DNA of 64,000 nt from Streptomyces formicae (GTDB lineage Bacteria > Actinomycetota > Actinomycetes > Streptomycetales > Streptomycetaceae): NCBI RefSeq assembly GCF_022647665.1, contig NZ_CP071872.1, positions 2,294,001 through 2,358,000 on the forward strand, read 5' to 3'. Positions 30,078-40,089 of the stretch are shown one piece after another. Position 1 is the stretch's first letter. Every line of letters begins with the position of its first letter. The notes beneath the pieces were generated by a model, which made no database searches, was not told the DNA's origin, and was given only the letters and a program-made list of their open reading frames with translations. A program made the translations under genes and the position numbers.

Positions 30078-31133
30078 ATGACTGACACGATCACCACCCC
30101 CGAAACCGCGAGCCGCCGGCCGACGCCGGCCGCTCGCGGCGGGCGGCCCCGACGCCGCAAGCTCACCTTCGACCGGGTGACGTTCTTCCTCGCGTTCCTC
30201 GGTATCCCGTTGGCCGTCTTCGTGACCTTCGTCCTGTACCCATTCATCCAGGCGATCTACTGGGCGATGACCGACTGGCGCGGCTTCAGCCCGGACTACA
30301 ACTTCGTCGGGTTGGACAACTTCACCAAGATGTTCCAGGACGACGTCTTCCTGAAGGCGTTGCGCAACGTCGCGTTGCTGGCGGCCGTCGTGCCGTTGGT
30401 GACGTTGACTCTCGCCCTCGGGGTCGCGGTGGCCATCACCCTGGGCGGGCCCAGCAAGGGCCCCGTCCGGGGGATCCGGGGCGCGTCGTTCTACCGGATC
30501 ATCTCGTTCTTCCCCTACGTCGTGCCGGCGATCATCGTCGGTCTGATCTGGGCGCAGATGTTCGACCCGAACGCCGGCCTGGTCAACGGCTTTCTCACCA
30601 AGGCCGGGCTGGACCAGTTCGAGGCGTTCGCCTGGCTGGGCGAAAAGGCGACCGCGATGCCGTCCCTGATGTTCGTCTTCGTCTGGGGGCTCGTCGGCTT
30701 CTACGCGGTGCTCTTCATCGCCGCGATCAAGGGAGTTCCCGCCGAGCTGTACGAGGCGGCCAGGATCGACGGGGCCGGTCGGTTCCGGACAACGATCTCG
30801 ATCACCCTGCCGGCGATCCGGGACAGTGTGCAGACGGCGTACATCTACCTGGGCATCGCCGCGCTGGACGCGTTCGTCTTCGTACAGGCGCTGTTGCCGA
30901 ACGGTGGGCCGGACAACTCGACCCTCACGATCAGTCAGCGGCTGTTCAATGTCGCCTTCCGGCAGCAGCAGTTCGGATACGCCACCGCGATGGGGGTCGT
31001 CCTCGCCGTTGTCACCCTGGTGTTCGCGGCGCTGGTGTTCACCGTCAGTCGCCTGACCGGCGGTGGCGAGGGCAAAGAGAATGCGCGTGGGTCCAAGGCT
31101 CGGCGTGCTGGAGCTAAGGGAGGTGCTCAGTGA
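30078..31133 (+). CDS. ngcF: NgcF-type ABC transporter permease
   Basis: The protein has 351 residues. The N-terminus is cytoplasmic and Arg/Pro-rich, followed by about six membrane helices and the EAA loop EAARIDGAGRFRTTISITLP that contacts the ATPase. It is the first of two MalF/MalG-type permeases. It starts 7 bp after ngcE stops and overlaps ngcG by four bases. Frequent TTG leucine codons are unusual for Streptomyces and support a foreign origin of the operon. No ATPase gene is present. Such transporters normally use the shared ATPase MsiK encoded elsewhere. Confidence 0.92.
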   Translation: MTDTITTPETASRRPTPAARGGRPRRRKLTFDRVTFFLAFLGIPLAVFVTFVLYPFIQAIYWAMTDWRGFSPDYNFVGLDNFTKMFQDDVFLKALRNVALLAAVVPLVTLTLALGVAVAITLGGPSKGPVRGIRGASFYRIISFFPYVVPAIIVGLIWAQMFDPNAGLVNGFLTKAGLDQFEAFAWLGEKATAMPSLMFVFVWGLVGFYAVLFIAAIKGVPAELYEAARIDGAGRFRTTISITLPAIRDSVQTAYIYLGIAALDAFVFVQALLPNGGPDNSTLTISQRLFNVAFRQQQFGYATAMGVVLAVVTLVFAALVFTVSRLTGGGEGKENARGSKARRAGAKGGAQ

Positions 31134-32002
31134 GCGCCGTAGCCGCCGACCGGAGGCTGGTGAGAGCCTCCGCAAGCAGCGACCGCAGGTTTGCGACGAT
31201 CTCGCACGCCTTGCTGACCGTGTGGGCCGTGATCGTGATCGTGCCCATGCTGTGGGTGCTGATGTCGTCGTTCAAGTCGACCGGTGAGATCCTGTCGTCG
31301 CCGTTCTCGCTTCCGGATCACTGGAGGGTCGAGAACTATTCGAACGCGTGGACCGACGCGAACATCGGGAAGTACTTCCTGAATTCGGTCATCGTCGTTG
31401 TCTGTGCGCTGTTCCTGGTGATGTTGTTGGGCGCGATGTGCGCCTACATCCTTGCCCGGTTCGAGTTTCCCGGACGTCGGCTGATCTACTACGTGATGCT
31501 GGCCGGGCTGACCTTCCCTGTCTTCCTGGCGATCGTGCCGCTGTTCTTCCAGCTACAGAACCTCGGGTTGCTGAACACGCGTCCGGGACTGATCCTCACC
31601 TACGTCGCGTTCGCGCTGCCGTTCACCATGTTTTTCCTCTATGCGTTCTTCCGGTCACTGCCGCATGACGTCTACGAGGCCGCGTTGATCGACGGTGCCG
31701 GTGACTGGCGGGCGTTTTTCCAGGTGATGTTGCCGATGGCACGTCCAGGGATGGCCGCGGTGGCGATCTTCAACTTCCTGGGGTTGTGGAACCAGTTCCT
31801 GCTGCCGGTGGCGCTCAACACCGACCAGAACCAGTGGGTCCTGACCCAGGGGATGGCCGCCTACGCGTCCTCGCAGGTCTACGACATTGACTACGGTGCG
31901 CTGTTCGCGGCGATCGTGGTCACGGTCGTGCCTGTACTGATCGTGTACATCCTGTTCCAACGCCGGATCGCCGGTTCGGTGTCGCAGGGCACCTTCCGCT
32001 GA
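31130..32002 (+). CDS. ngcG: NgcG-type ABC transporter permease
   Basis: The protein has 290 residues and six membrane helices. The MalG-type EAA loop is YEAALIDGAGDWRAFFQVML. The start GTG overlaps the ngcF stop as GTGA (31130-31133). It forms the translocation channel with NgcF for the sugar bound by NgcE. Codons such as TTG, CTT, TTT and AGA again differ from the surrounding genes. A 42-bp perfect palindrome 14 bp after the stop ends the operon. Confidence 0.92.
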   Translation: MSAVAADRRLVRASASSDRRFATISHALLTVWAVIVIVPMLWVLMSSFKSTGEILSSPFSLPDHWRVENYSNAWTDANIGKYFLNSVIVVVCALFLVMLLGAMCAYILARFEFPGRRLIYYVMLAGLTFPVFLAIVPLFFQLQNLGLLNTRPGLILTYVAFALPFTMFFLYAFFRSLPHDVYEAALIDGAGDWRAFFQVMLPMARPGMAAVAIFNFLGLWNQFLLPVALNTDQNQWVLTQGMAAYASSQVYDIDYGALFAAIVVTVVPVLIVYILFQRRIAGSVSQGTFR

Positions 32003-32015
32003 CGCCTGCCGTCTG

Positions 32016-32057
32016 ACTACCTGCCGAGGTCAACAATTGTTGACCTCGGCAGGTAGT
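32016..32057. terminator. 42-bp perfect palindrome after ngcG
   Basis: The two 21-base halves are exactly complementary with no loop. The left half begins ACTACCTGCCGAGG and the centre is CAACAATTGTTG. As RNA it makes a very stable hairpin right after the operon, so it is the likely terminator, though no T-run follows. As DNA it could also be a protein site or a recombination scar. Confidence 0.75.
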
Positions 32058-32195
32058 GTCGCTTCATGGTGCGTGCGGGGGCCGCAGCTCGGCGAGCACC
32101 GCCGTCGCGTCGTCATGTGCCTTGCCCCCAGCGAAGGCCGTGCTCTCCGGATCCCTCGTCTCCGCCGCCCTCACCTGATGGATCAAGGCGGGTCT

Positions 32196-32900
32196 TCACA
32201 GTTGAGCGGTGCGAAGGTGCCCGCGGGTGCGGCGGGTTGTGACACAGCGTGCCCGTAGCCGCTGGTTGTCGGCGTTGCGAAAGCCGAACGCGGTGCGGGC
32301 GACGAGCTTGATCACGCGGTTGATCCCCTCGCTCCTGGCGTTGCTGTGACCTGTGTCGATGAAGGCGGCGATCTCGGGCCACCACCGGTCGACTGTGGTC
32401 GCGAGCTGCCGGGCCTCGGGATGCCGGAGTCCGTGCACCAGGTGAGGAACTTCCAGCGGGCCTGTCCGATGCGGTGGCGGTCAGCTCCCGTGCGGGCCAG
32501 GGCCAGCAGATTGCGCAGGTTCTCCTTGGCGATCCACGCGGTCAGCAGGGTCCGGCCGATCGTCCCCTCGCCCACGGTCGGCGGCGGTGCGGCCCTCGAC
32601 TTGGCCGAGCAGGCCGCCGGTGCCGCTGGCGTCGACGAAGCCGGTCTGCCACCGATCGCGCGTCAGCATCCACGTGCCGGTGGCGCTGTCCTGTTCCCAG
32701 CGGGGCCGTCCCCGCCGCGTCTCGTCGAGGCCCAGCACCTGAACCTCGGGCAGGGGTGCCTTGGCCGTCGAGTTGTGACCGCGCGGGACGGCGGCGCCGA
32801 TGCCTTCGTCGTGTGCATACGCGACGGTACGCGGCAGGCGCCGCGCCGACCGGGCACGATCATCCCTTGCCGGGCCGACTTCGTGAGCACAGCGTGGACG
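32196..32900 (-). pseudogene. Decayed ISL3 family transposase
   Basis: Fragments in at least three minus-strand frames line up in order. VQVLGLDETRRGRPRWEQ is the DDE-core segment with its Asp. TIGRTLLTAWIAKENLRNLLALA comes next. The last is DRWWPEIAAFIDTGHSNARSEGINRVIKL, with the terminal Glu in the NARSEGINRVIK signature typical of ISL3. Frames change near 32430 and again around 32560-32600, and the N-terminal DNA-binding part is missing, so it is inactive. The stop lies in GGTCTTCACAG (32191-32201), which resembles an ISL3 end. The other end was not found. Confidence 0.85.
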
Positions 32901-32981
32901 AACCGCCCAGTGCGAAACTCGAGACACCGAGTAGACATCACGTAGGCGAGGCGAAAATCGGAACACATTGGGTCACAGTCT

Positions 32982-32997
32982 CGTCAAGGTCTTGACG
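32982..32997. promoter_or_regulatory. CGTCAAG-N2-CTTGACG inverted repeat upstream of rok7B7
   Basis: A perfect inverted repeat about 117 bp before the regulator start. The same CTTGACG half-site, paired with CGTTAAG, recurs before xylF (34345-34367). It may be an autoregulatory site and may also contain a -35 (TTGACG). Confidence 0.5.
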
Positions 32998-33113
32998 CCG
33001 GTAACAGTGTCCACCGAGCCTAGACTTCACTAGTTGTAGACAGTCCGGGGGCACATCGCCGTGCCCCGGAAGACGGGCGCGGCCGTCGCGCCGTCCCGTC
33101 GAGGTGGGAGTGG

Positions 33114-34319
33114 ATGGTCGTGGAGACTCCGGGCTCGCAGTCCTCGCTGCACCGGGCCAATCTTGAGCGGGTCGTACGTGCTGTGCGTATGGCCGGCTCG
33201 CTCACCCAGGCCGAGATCGCGAGGTCCACCGGGCTTTCCGCCGCCACCGTCTCCAATATCGTTCGCGAACTGAAGGACGGCGGGACCGTCGAGGTCACGC
33301 CCACCTCGGCCGGGGGCCGCCGGGCCCGCAGCGTCTCGCTCAGCGGGGACGCCGGGATCGTCATCGGCGTCGACTTCGGCCACACCCATCTGCGGGTCGC
33401 GATCGGCAACCTCGCCCACCAGGTGCTCGCCGAGGAGTCCGAGCCGCTCGACGTGGACGCGTCCGCCGCCGAGGGCTTCGGCCGGGCGGAGCAGCTGGTC
33501 AAGCGGCTGATCGAGACGACCGGGATCGGCCACGACAAGGTGATCGGCGTCGGGCTCGGCGTGCCGGGCCCGATCGACCTGGAGTCCGGCACGCTGGGCT
33601 CCACGGCGATCCTGCCGGGCTGGAGCGGGATCAACCCCGCCGACGAGCTCTCCCGCCGCCTCGGCGTGCCCGTGTACGTGGACAACGACGCCAACCTGGG
33701 CGCGCTGGGCGAGCTGGTCTGGGGGAGCGGGCGCGGGGTCCGGGACCTCGCGTACATCAAGGTCGCCGGCGGTGTCGGCGCCGGGCTGGTGATCCAGGGC
33801 CAGATCTACCGGGGCCCGGGGGGCACGGCCGGCGAGATCGGGCACATCACACTGGACGAGTCGGGGCCCGTCTGCCGCTGCGGCAACCGCGGCTGCCTGG
33901 AGACCTTCGCGGCCGCCCCGTACGTGCTGCCGCTGCTGCGGCCCAGCCACGGCCCGGATCTGACCATGGAGCGCGTCGTGCAGCTGGCGCGCGAGGGCGA
34001 CCCGGGCTGCCGCCGGGTGGTCGCCGACGTCGGACGGCACATCGGCAGCGGTGTGGCCAACCTGTGTAACCTGCTCAATCCCAGCCGGGTGGTGCTGGGC
34101 GGAAACCTGGCCGAGGCGGGAGAATTGGTCCTCGCGCCGATCCGCGACTCGGTCTCCCGGTACGCGATTCCCAGCGCGGCACGCCGGCTCTCCGTCCTCC
34201 CGGGGGCGCTGGGCGGACGGGCCGAGGTGCTGGGCGCGCTGGCCCTCGCACTCAGCGAAATGGGCGATTCGACACTTCTGGACAGCTCGGCCCCGGCCGG
34301 GACGCCTGCCTTCACTTAG
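33114..34319 (+). CDS. rok7B7: ROK family transcriptional regulator (Rok7B7-like)
   Basis: The protein has 401 residues. The N-terminal winged HTH (LTQAEIARSTGLSAATVSNIVRELK) is followed by a ROK sugar-kinase-like domain with a VGVGLGVPGPID segment and the zinc motif CRCGNRGCLE. Its position directly before xylFGH matches Rok7B7 of S. coelicolor, which affects xylose uptake, carbon repression and antibiotic production. It may therefore respond to a sugar and control xylFGH. ATG 33114 has GAGG nine bases upstream. A GTG at 33120 is an alternative start. Confidence 0.9.
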   Translation: MVVETPGSQSSLHRANLERVVRAVRMAGSLTQAEIARSTGLSAATVSNIVRELKDGGTVEVTPTSAGGRRARSVSLSGDAGIVIGVDFGHTHLRVAIGNLAHQVLAEESEPLDVDASAAEGFGRAEQLVKRLIETTGIGHDKVIGVGLGVPGPIDLESGTLGSTAILPGWSGINPADELSRRLGVPVYVDNDANLGALGELVWGSGRGVRDLAYIKVAGGVGAGLVIQGQIYRGPGGTAGEIGHITLDESGPVCRCGNRGCLETFAAAPYVLPLLRPSHGPDLTMERVVQLAREGDPGCRRVVADVGRHIGSGVANLCNLLNPSRVVLGGNLAEAGELVLAPIRDSVSRYAIPSAARRLSVLPGALGGRAEVLGALALALSEMGDSTLLDSSAPAGTPAFT

Positions 34320-34344
34320 ATAACGAATGGCACCGTTGTCATCT

Positions 34345-34367
34345 CGTTAAGGATTTACTCCTTGACG
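34345..34367. promoter_or_regulatory. CGTTAAG-N9-CTTGACG site upstream of xylF
   Basis: Half-sites CGTTAAG (34345-34351) and CTTGACG (34361-34367) frame AAGGA/TCCTT symmetry in the spacer. It shares half-sites with the repeat before rok7B7, so it is a candidate Rok7B7 operator. CTTGACG may overlap the -35. Confidence 0.5.
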
Positions 34368-34371
34368 CTGG

Positions 34372-34412
34372 CGTTGCGGCCGAGTTGACTTCCAGCCACC
34401 TCGGCCGCAACG
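34372..34412. promoter_or_regulatory. 13-bp inverted repeat just upstream of xylF
   Basis: CGTTGCGGCCGAG (34372-34384) and CTCGGCCGCAACG (34400-34412) are perfectly complementary around 15 bases, 27 bp before the xylF ATG. It is either a regulator site or a 5' leader hairpin. Confidence 0.6.
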
Positions 34413-34439
34413 ACGCGGCCTCGTCAGGGAGGTTTCTGA

Positions 34440-35552
34440 ATGAACACGCAGATGCGTCGTGCCGCCGTGGCCGTGGCCGCCACCGCGATGGCTGTGTCGC
34501 TCGCCGCCTGTGGCAGCGCCAAGGAGTCCGGCGAGAACGGGTCCAAGAGCGGCGCCGCCAAGGGCGACGACATCACCATCGGTCTTCTTCTCCCCGAGAA
34601 CCAGACCGCGCGTTACGAGAAGTTCGACAAGCCGCTCATCGAGAAGAAGATCAGCGAGCTCACGAACGGCAAGGCCAAGGTCGTCTACGCCAACGCCAAG
34701 CAGGACGCGACCCTGCAGACGCAGCAGGTCGACACCATGATCACCAACAAGGTCGACGCGCTGATCGTGGACGCGGTCGACTCCAAGGCGATCGCGGGCG
34801 GCGTGAAGAAGGCCAAGGAGGCGGGGATCCCCGTCGTCGCCTTCGACCGCCTCGCCGAGGGCCCGATCGACGCCTACACCTCCTTCGACAACGAAGAGGT
34901 CGGCCGCGTCCAGGGCAAGTCGCTCCTGGAGGCCCTGGGCGACAAGGCCAAGGACGGCCAGGTCGTGATGATGAACGGCTCGGTCACCGACCCGAACGCC
35001 AAGCTCTTCAAGAGCGGTGCCCACTCCGAGCTCGACGGCAAGGTGAACGTCGGCAAGGAGTACGACACCAAGGAGTGGAAGCCGGAGAACGCCAACGCCA
35101 ACATGGAGGCGGCGATCTCGGCCCTGGGCAAGGACAAGATCATCGGCGTCTACTCCGCCAACGACGGCATGGCGGGCGGCATCATCACCGCCCTGAAGGC
35201 CGCCGGCTTCTCCAAGCTCCCGCCGGTCACCGGCCAGGACGCCGAGCTCGCGGGCGTGCAGCGGATCATCGCCGGTGAGCAGTACTCCAGCGTCTACAAG
35301 CCGTACGCGCCGGAGGCCGCCGCCGCCGCCGAGATGGCCGTCGCGCTCGCCAAGGGCGAGAAGCTCGGCTCCATCGAGACGTCCCGCGTCGACAGCCCGA
35401 CCACCAAGGGCATCCCGTCCGTGCTCGTCCCGGTCGTCGCGCTGACCCAGGACAACATCCAGGACACCGTCATCAAGGACGGCGTCTACACGGCCGCCGA
35501 GATCTGCACCCCGAAGTACAAGGCCGCCTGCGACGCGCTCGGCCTGAAGTAG
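34440..35552 (+). CDS. xylF: Xylose ABC transporter substrate-binding lipoprotein XylF
   Basis: The protein has 370 residues. A lipoprotein signal (AAVAVAATAMAVSLAAC, Cys acylated) precedes a type I periplasmic-binding fold that opens ITIGLLLPENQTARYEKFDKP and includes VDALIVDAVDSKAI and GVYSANDGMAGGIITALKAAG. This matches D-xylose/ribose-type binding proteins. It feeds XylG/XylH. AGGGAGG lies 5-8 bases before the ATG. Expression is probably set by the upstream ROK regulator, and the intercistronic hairpin after the gene would favour higher XylF than XylGH levels. Confidence 0.92.
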   Translation: MNTQMRRAAVAVAATAMAVSLAACGSAKESGENGSKSGAAKGDDITIGLLLPENQTARYEKFDKPLIEKKISELTNGKAKVVYANAKQDATLQTQQVDTMITNKVDALIVDAVDSKAIAGGVKKAKEAGIPVVAFDRLAEGPIDAYTSFDNEEVGRVQGKSLLEALGDKAKDGQVVMMNGSVTDPNAKLFKSGAHSELDGKVNVGKEYDTKEWKPENANANMEAAISALGKDKIIGVYSANDGMAGGIITALKAAGFSKLPPVTGQDAELAGVQRIIAGEQYSSVYKPYAPEAAAAAEMAVALAKGEKLGSIETSRVDSPTTKGIPSVLVPVVALTQDNIQDTVIKDGVYTAAEICTPKYKAACDALGLK

Positions 35553-35591
35553 GCCCCGCGTTCCCGCGAGGGACAGCGCCTCCCCTGAAGC

Positions 35592-35649
35592 CTGTCCGGT
35601 GCCCCCGCCCCCACCCAGCCCCCGCTATCGGGGGCGGGGCACCGGACAG
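35592..35649 (+). terminator. xylF-xylG intercistronic hairpin
   Basis: The left arm from 35592 (CTGTCCGGTGCCCCCGCCCC) pairs with the right arm 35631-35649 with one bulge. A TTTTT run follows 15-20 bases later. It probably gives partial termination or protects the xylF message. Confidence 0.7.
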
Positions 35650-35726
35650 AAACGCTTCTCCCCTTTTTGTTCCACTTGTTCTTATGCTGTATCCCCGCCG
35701 GTCAGGCGGCGAAGGAGATGGTTCAC

Positions 35727-36502
35727 GTGTCCGCTACGCCCGTGCTGGCGTTGCGCGGGGTCTCCAAGCGGTTCGGTGCCGTTCAGGCGCTCACCGACGT
35801 AGAGCTCGAGATCCACGCCGGTGAGGTGGTCGCCCTCGTCGGCGACAACGGCGCCGGAAAGTCCACGCTGGTCAAGACGATCGCCGGCGTGCACCCCATC
35901 GATGAGGGCGTCATCGAATGGGAAGGCAAGGCCGTATCGATCAACAGGCCGCACGACGCCCAGAACCTGGGCATCGCGACCGTCTACCAGGACCTCGCGC
36001 TGTGCGACAACATCGACGTCGTCGGCAACCTCTACCTCGGCCGTGAGCTCCGCAAGCGCGGGATACTCGACGAGGTCGAGATGGAGCGCCGCTCCCGCGA
36101 GCTCCTGAGCACGCTGTCGATCCGCATTCCCAGCGTCCGCATCCCGATCGCCTCGCTCTCCGGCGGTCAGCGCCAGACCGTGGCCATCGCCCGTTCGATG
36201 CTCGGCGAGCCCAAGCTCGTCATCCTCGACGAGCCCACCGCCGCCCTCGGCGTCGAGCAGACCGCACAGGTGCTCGACCTCGTGGAGCGGCTGCGCGAGC
36301 GCGGCCACGCGGTCATCCTCATCAGCCACAACATGGCCGATGTGAAGGCCGTCGCCGACAAGGTGGCGGTGCTCCGGCTGGGCCGGAACAACGGCGTCTT
36401 CGACGTCAAGTCCACCTCTCAGGAAGAGATCATCTCCGCCATCACCGGCGCCACCGACAACGCGGTGACCCGGCGCGCGGCGCGCACATCGGAGGCGCAG
36501 AA

Positions 36503-36506
<4 letters not shown>
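35727..36506 (+). CDS. xylG: Xylose ABC transporter ATP-binding protein XylG (single-domain)
   Basis: The protein has 259 residues and one ABC domain: Walker A GDNGAGKST, signature LSGGQRQ, Walker B KLVILDEPTAALG and the switch His in ISHNM. E. coli XylG has two fused ABC domains. The single-domain form here must dimerise, as in other actinobacterial sugar importers. GTG 35727 was chosen because GAAGGAG lies nine bases before it. An ATG immediately after that ribosome site has no spacing. The gene overlaps xylH by four bases. Confidence 0.9.
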
Positions 36507-37795
<1,289 letters not shown>

Positions 37796-37845
37796 CCCGG
37801 CAGGATCGGCTCGACCAGGGCCTGATCTCCCGCACGATCCCGCAC

Positions 37846-37881
37846 GCAGTGCCCGACGCCGGAACCGGCGCCGGGCACTGC
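37846..37881 (+). terminator. Terminator after xylH
   Basis: GCAGTGCCCG and CGGGCACTGC are perfect arms enclosing a second stem GCCGG-AA-CCGGC. It lies 51 bp after the xylH stop. Confidence 0.8.
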
Positions 37882-38014
37882 TGTATCCGATCAGCGGTCT
37901 GTTGCCTGAGGCGTGACACACAAGGCACCGCCCGATGACCGGCGCCGCGGGCGGAACATTAGACTCGTCCAATCGATCGGCAAGCTCGACCAGCTCACAC
38001 GCAAGGAGGCACGG

Positions 38015-39937
38015 GTGGCACTGCTTACCCGTATCAAGGGACCGCGCGATCTGGACCGGCTCAGCCCGGAGCAGCTCGACCAGCTGGCCGCAGAGATCCG
38101 AACCTTCCTCGTGGACGCCGTCTCCAAGACCGGCGGACACCTCGGGCCCAACCTCGGCGTGGTCGAGCTGACCATCGCCCTGCACCGCGTCTTCGACTCG
38201 CCCAGGGACAAGGTGCTCTTCGACACCGGGCACCAGAGCTACGTCCACAAGCTGCTCACCGGCCGCCAGGACTTCTCGAAGCTGCGCGCCAAGGGCGGCC
38301 TGTCCGGCTACCCCTCGCGCGCCGAGTCCGAGCACGACGTCATCGAGAACTCCCACGCCTCCACGGTCCTCGGCTGGGCGGACGGCCTCGCCAAGGCCAA
38401 CCAGGTGCTGAAGAAGGACGACCACGTCGTCGCCGTCATCGGTGACGGGGCCCTCACCGGCGGCATGGCCTGGGAGGCGCTGAACAACATCGCCGACGCC
38501 AAGGACCGCCCGCTCGTCATCGTCGTCAACGACAACGAGCGCTCGTACGGCCCGACCATCGGCGGCCTCGCCAACCACCTCGCCACCCTGCGCACCACGG
38601 ACGGCTACGAGCGCTTCCTCGCCCGCGGCAAGGACATCCTGGGGCGCACCCCCGTCGTCGGGAAGCCGCTCTACGAGACGCTGCACGGCGCCAAGAAGGG
38701 CCTGAAGGACTTCATCGCCCCGCAGGGCATGTTCGAGGACCTCGGCCTGAAGTACGTCGGCCCCATCGACGGCCACGACATGGCCGCCCTGGAGTCAGCG
38801 CTCACCCGCGCGAAGCGCTTCGGCGGCCCGGTCATCGTGCACTGCCTCACCGAGAAGGGCCGCGGCTACCAGCACGCGGAGCAGGACGAGGCCGACCGTT
38901 TCCACGGCATCGGCCCGATCCACCCCGACACCGGCCTGCCCATCAAGACCGCCGCCGCCAGCTGGACCTCCGTCTTCGCCGACGAGATGGTCAAGCTGGG
39001 CAAGGAGCGCGAAGACATCGTCGCGATCACCGCGGCCATGCTCCACCCCGTGGGCCTGAAGAAGTTCGCCGACACCTTCCCCGACCGCGTCTACGACGTC
39101 GGTATCGCCGAGCAGCACGCCGCCACCTCCGCGGCCGGCCTCGCCACCGGCGGACTCCACCCCGTCTTCGCCGTCTACGCGACCTTCCTGAACCGCGCCT
39201 TCGACCAGGTCCTGATGGACGTGGCCCTGCACAAGTGCGGTGTCACCTTCGTCCTCGACCGGGCAGGCGTCACCGGCGACGACGGCGCCTCCCACAACGG
39301 CATGTGGGACATGTCGGTCCTCCAGGTCGTCCCGACGCTGCGGCTCGCCGCCCCGCGCGACGCCGAGCAGCTGCGCGCCCAGCTCCGGGAGGCCGTCGAG
39401 GTCAAGGACGCCCCGACCGTCGTGCGCTACTCCAAGGGCGTCGTCGGCCCCGCCGTCCCCGCCGTCCGCCGCGTCGGCGGCATGGACGTCCTGCGCGAGG
39501 CGGGCGCCGCCAAGCCCGACGTGCTGCTGGTCTCCGTCGGCGCGCTGGCGCCCATGTGCCTGGAGATCGCCGGCCTCCTCGACAAGCAGGGCATCTCCAC
39601 CACCGTCGTCGACCCCCGCTGGGTCAAGCCGGTCGACGAGCAGCTCGCTCCCCTCGCCGAGCAGCACCGCGTCGTCGTCACCGTCGAGGACAACAGCCGC
39701 GCAGGCGGCGTCGGTTCCGCCGTCTCCCAGGCGCTGCGCGACGCCGGTGTGGACGTACCGATGCGTGACTTCGGCATCCCGCCGCGCTTCCTCGACCACG
39801 CCTCCCGCAAGGAGGTCATGGCCGAGATCGGGCTGACCGCCCCGGACATCGCCCGGCAGGTCACCGGTCTGGTCTCCACGCTGGACGGCCGGCTCGACGA
39901 CGACCCGGCCGCGGCCCCGGAGCCCGCGCGCGACTGA
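38015..39937 (+). CDS. dxs: 1-deoxy-D-xylulose-5-phosphate synthase
   Basis: The protein has 640 residues, family-typical. It condenses pyruvate and glyceraldehyde 3-phosphate, the first step of the MEP isoprenoid pathway. TPP-binding motif: [16 protein letters not shown]...VIVVNDNE. The transketolase-type central domain has [17 protein letters not shown] (activating Glu) and [18 protein letters not shown]. The C-terminal domain ends near [15 protein letters not shown] 38015 was chosen with AAGGAGG 5-6 bases upstream. The open frame before it lacks a ribosome site. As I recall, streptomycetes carry more than one dxs, so this may be one of two. Confidence 0.97.
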   Translation: MALLTRIKGPRDLDRLSPEQLDQLAAEIRTFLVDAVSKTGGHLGPNLGVVELTIALHRVFDSPRDKVLFDTGHQSYVHKLLTGRQDFSKLRAKGGLSGYPSRAESEHDVIENSHASTVLGWADGLAKANQVLKKDDHVVAVIGDGALTGGMAWEALNNIADAKDRPLVIVVNDNERSYGPTIGGLANHLATLRTTDGYERFLARGKDILGRTPVVGKPLYETLHGAKKGLKDFIAPQGMFEDLGLKYVGPIDGHDMAALESALTRAKRFGGPVIVHCLTEKGRGYQHAEQDEADRFHGIGPIHPDTGLPIKTAAASWTSVFADEMVKLGKEREDIVAITAAMLHPVGLKKFADTFPDRVYDVGIAEQHAATSAAGLATGGLHPVFAVYATFLNRAFDQVLMDVALHKCGVTFVLDRAGVTGDDGASHNGMWDMSVLQVVPTLRLAAPRDAEQLRAQLREAVEVKDAPTVVRYSKGVVGPAVPAVRRVGGMDVLREAGAAKPDVLLVSVGALAPMCLEIAGLLDKQGISTTVVDPRWVKPVDEQLAPLAEQHRVVVTVEDNSRAGGVGSAVSQALRDAGVDVPMRDFGIPPRFLDHASRKEVMAEIGLTAPDIARQVTGLVSTLDGRLDDDPAAAPEPARD

Positions 39938-39965
39938 CGTATCGATTCATCCGGCGTACGCATTG

Positions 39966-40003
39966 GGCCGGTCGGAGCACCCTGGGCGGCTCCGGCCGGT
40001 CCT
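39966..40003 (+). terminator. Terminator after dxs
   Basis: GGCCGGTCGGAGC pairs with GCTCCGGCCGG with one G-U pair around a 10-base loop, followed by TCCTTTC. It lies 29 bp after the stop. Confidence 0.75.
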
Positions 40004-40089
40004 TTCGTGTGAAAGGCATCCGGTGGACGGGCGGGTTCCCGTACCCCTCTCGATCATGGGCTCATGGCCATGGGTACGGAGGTACGCCG

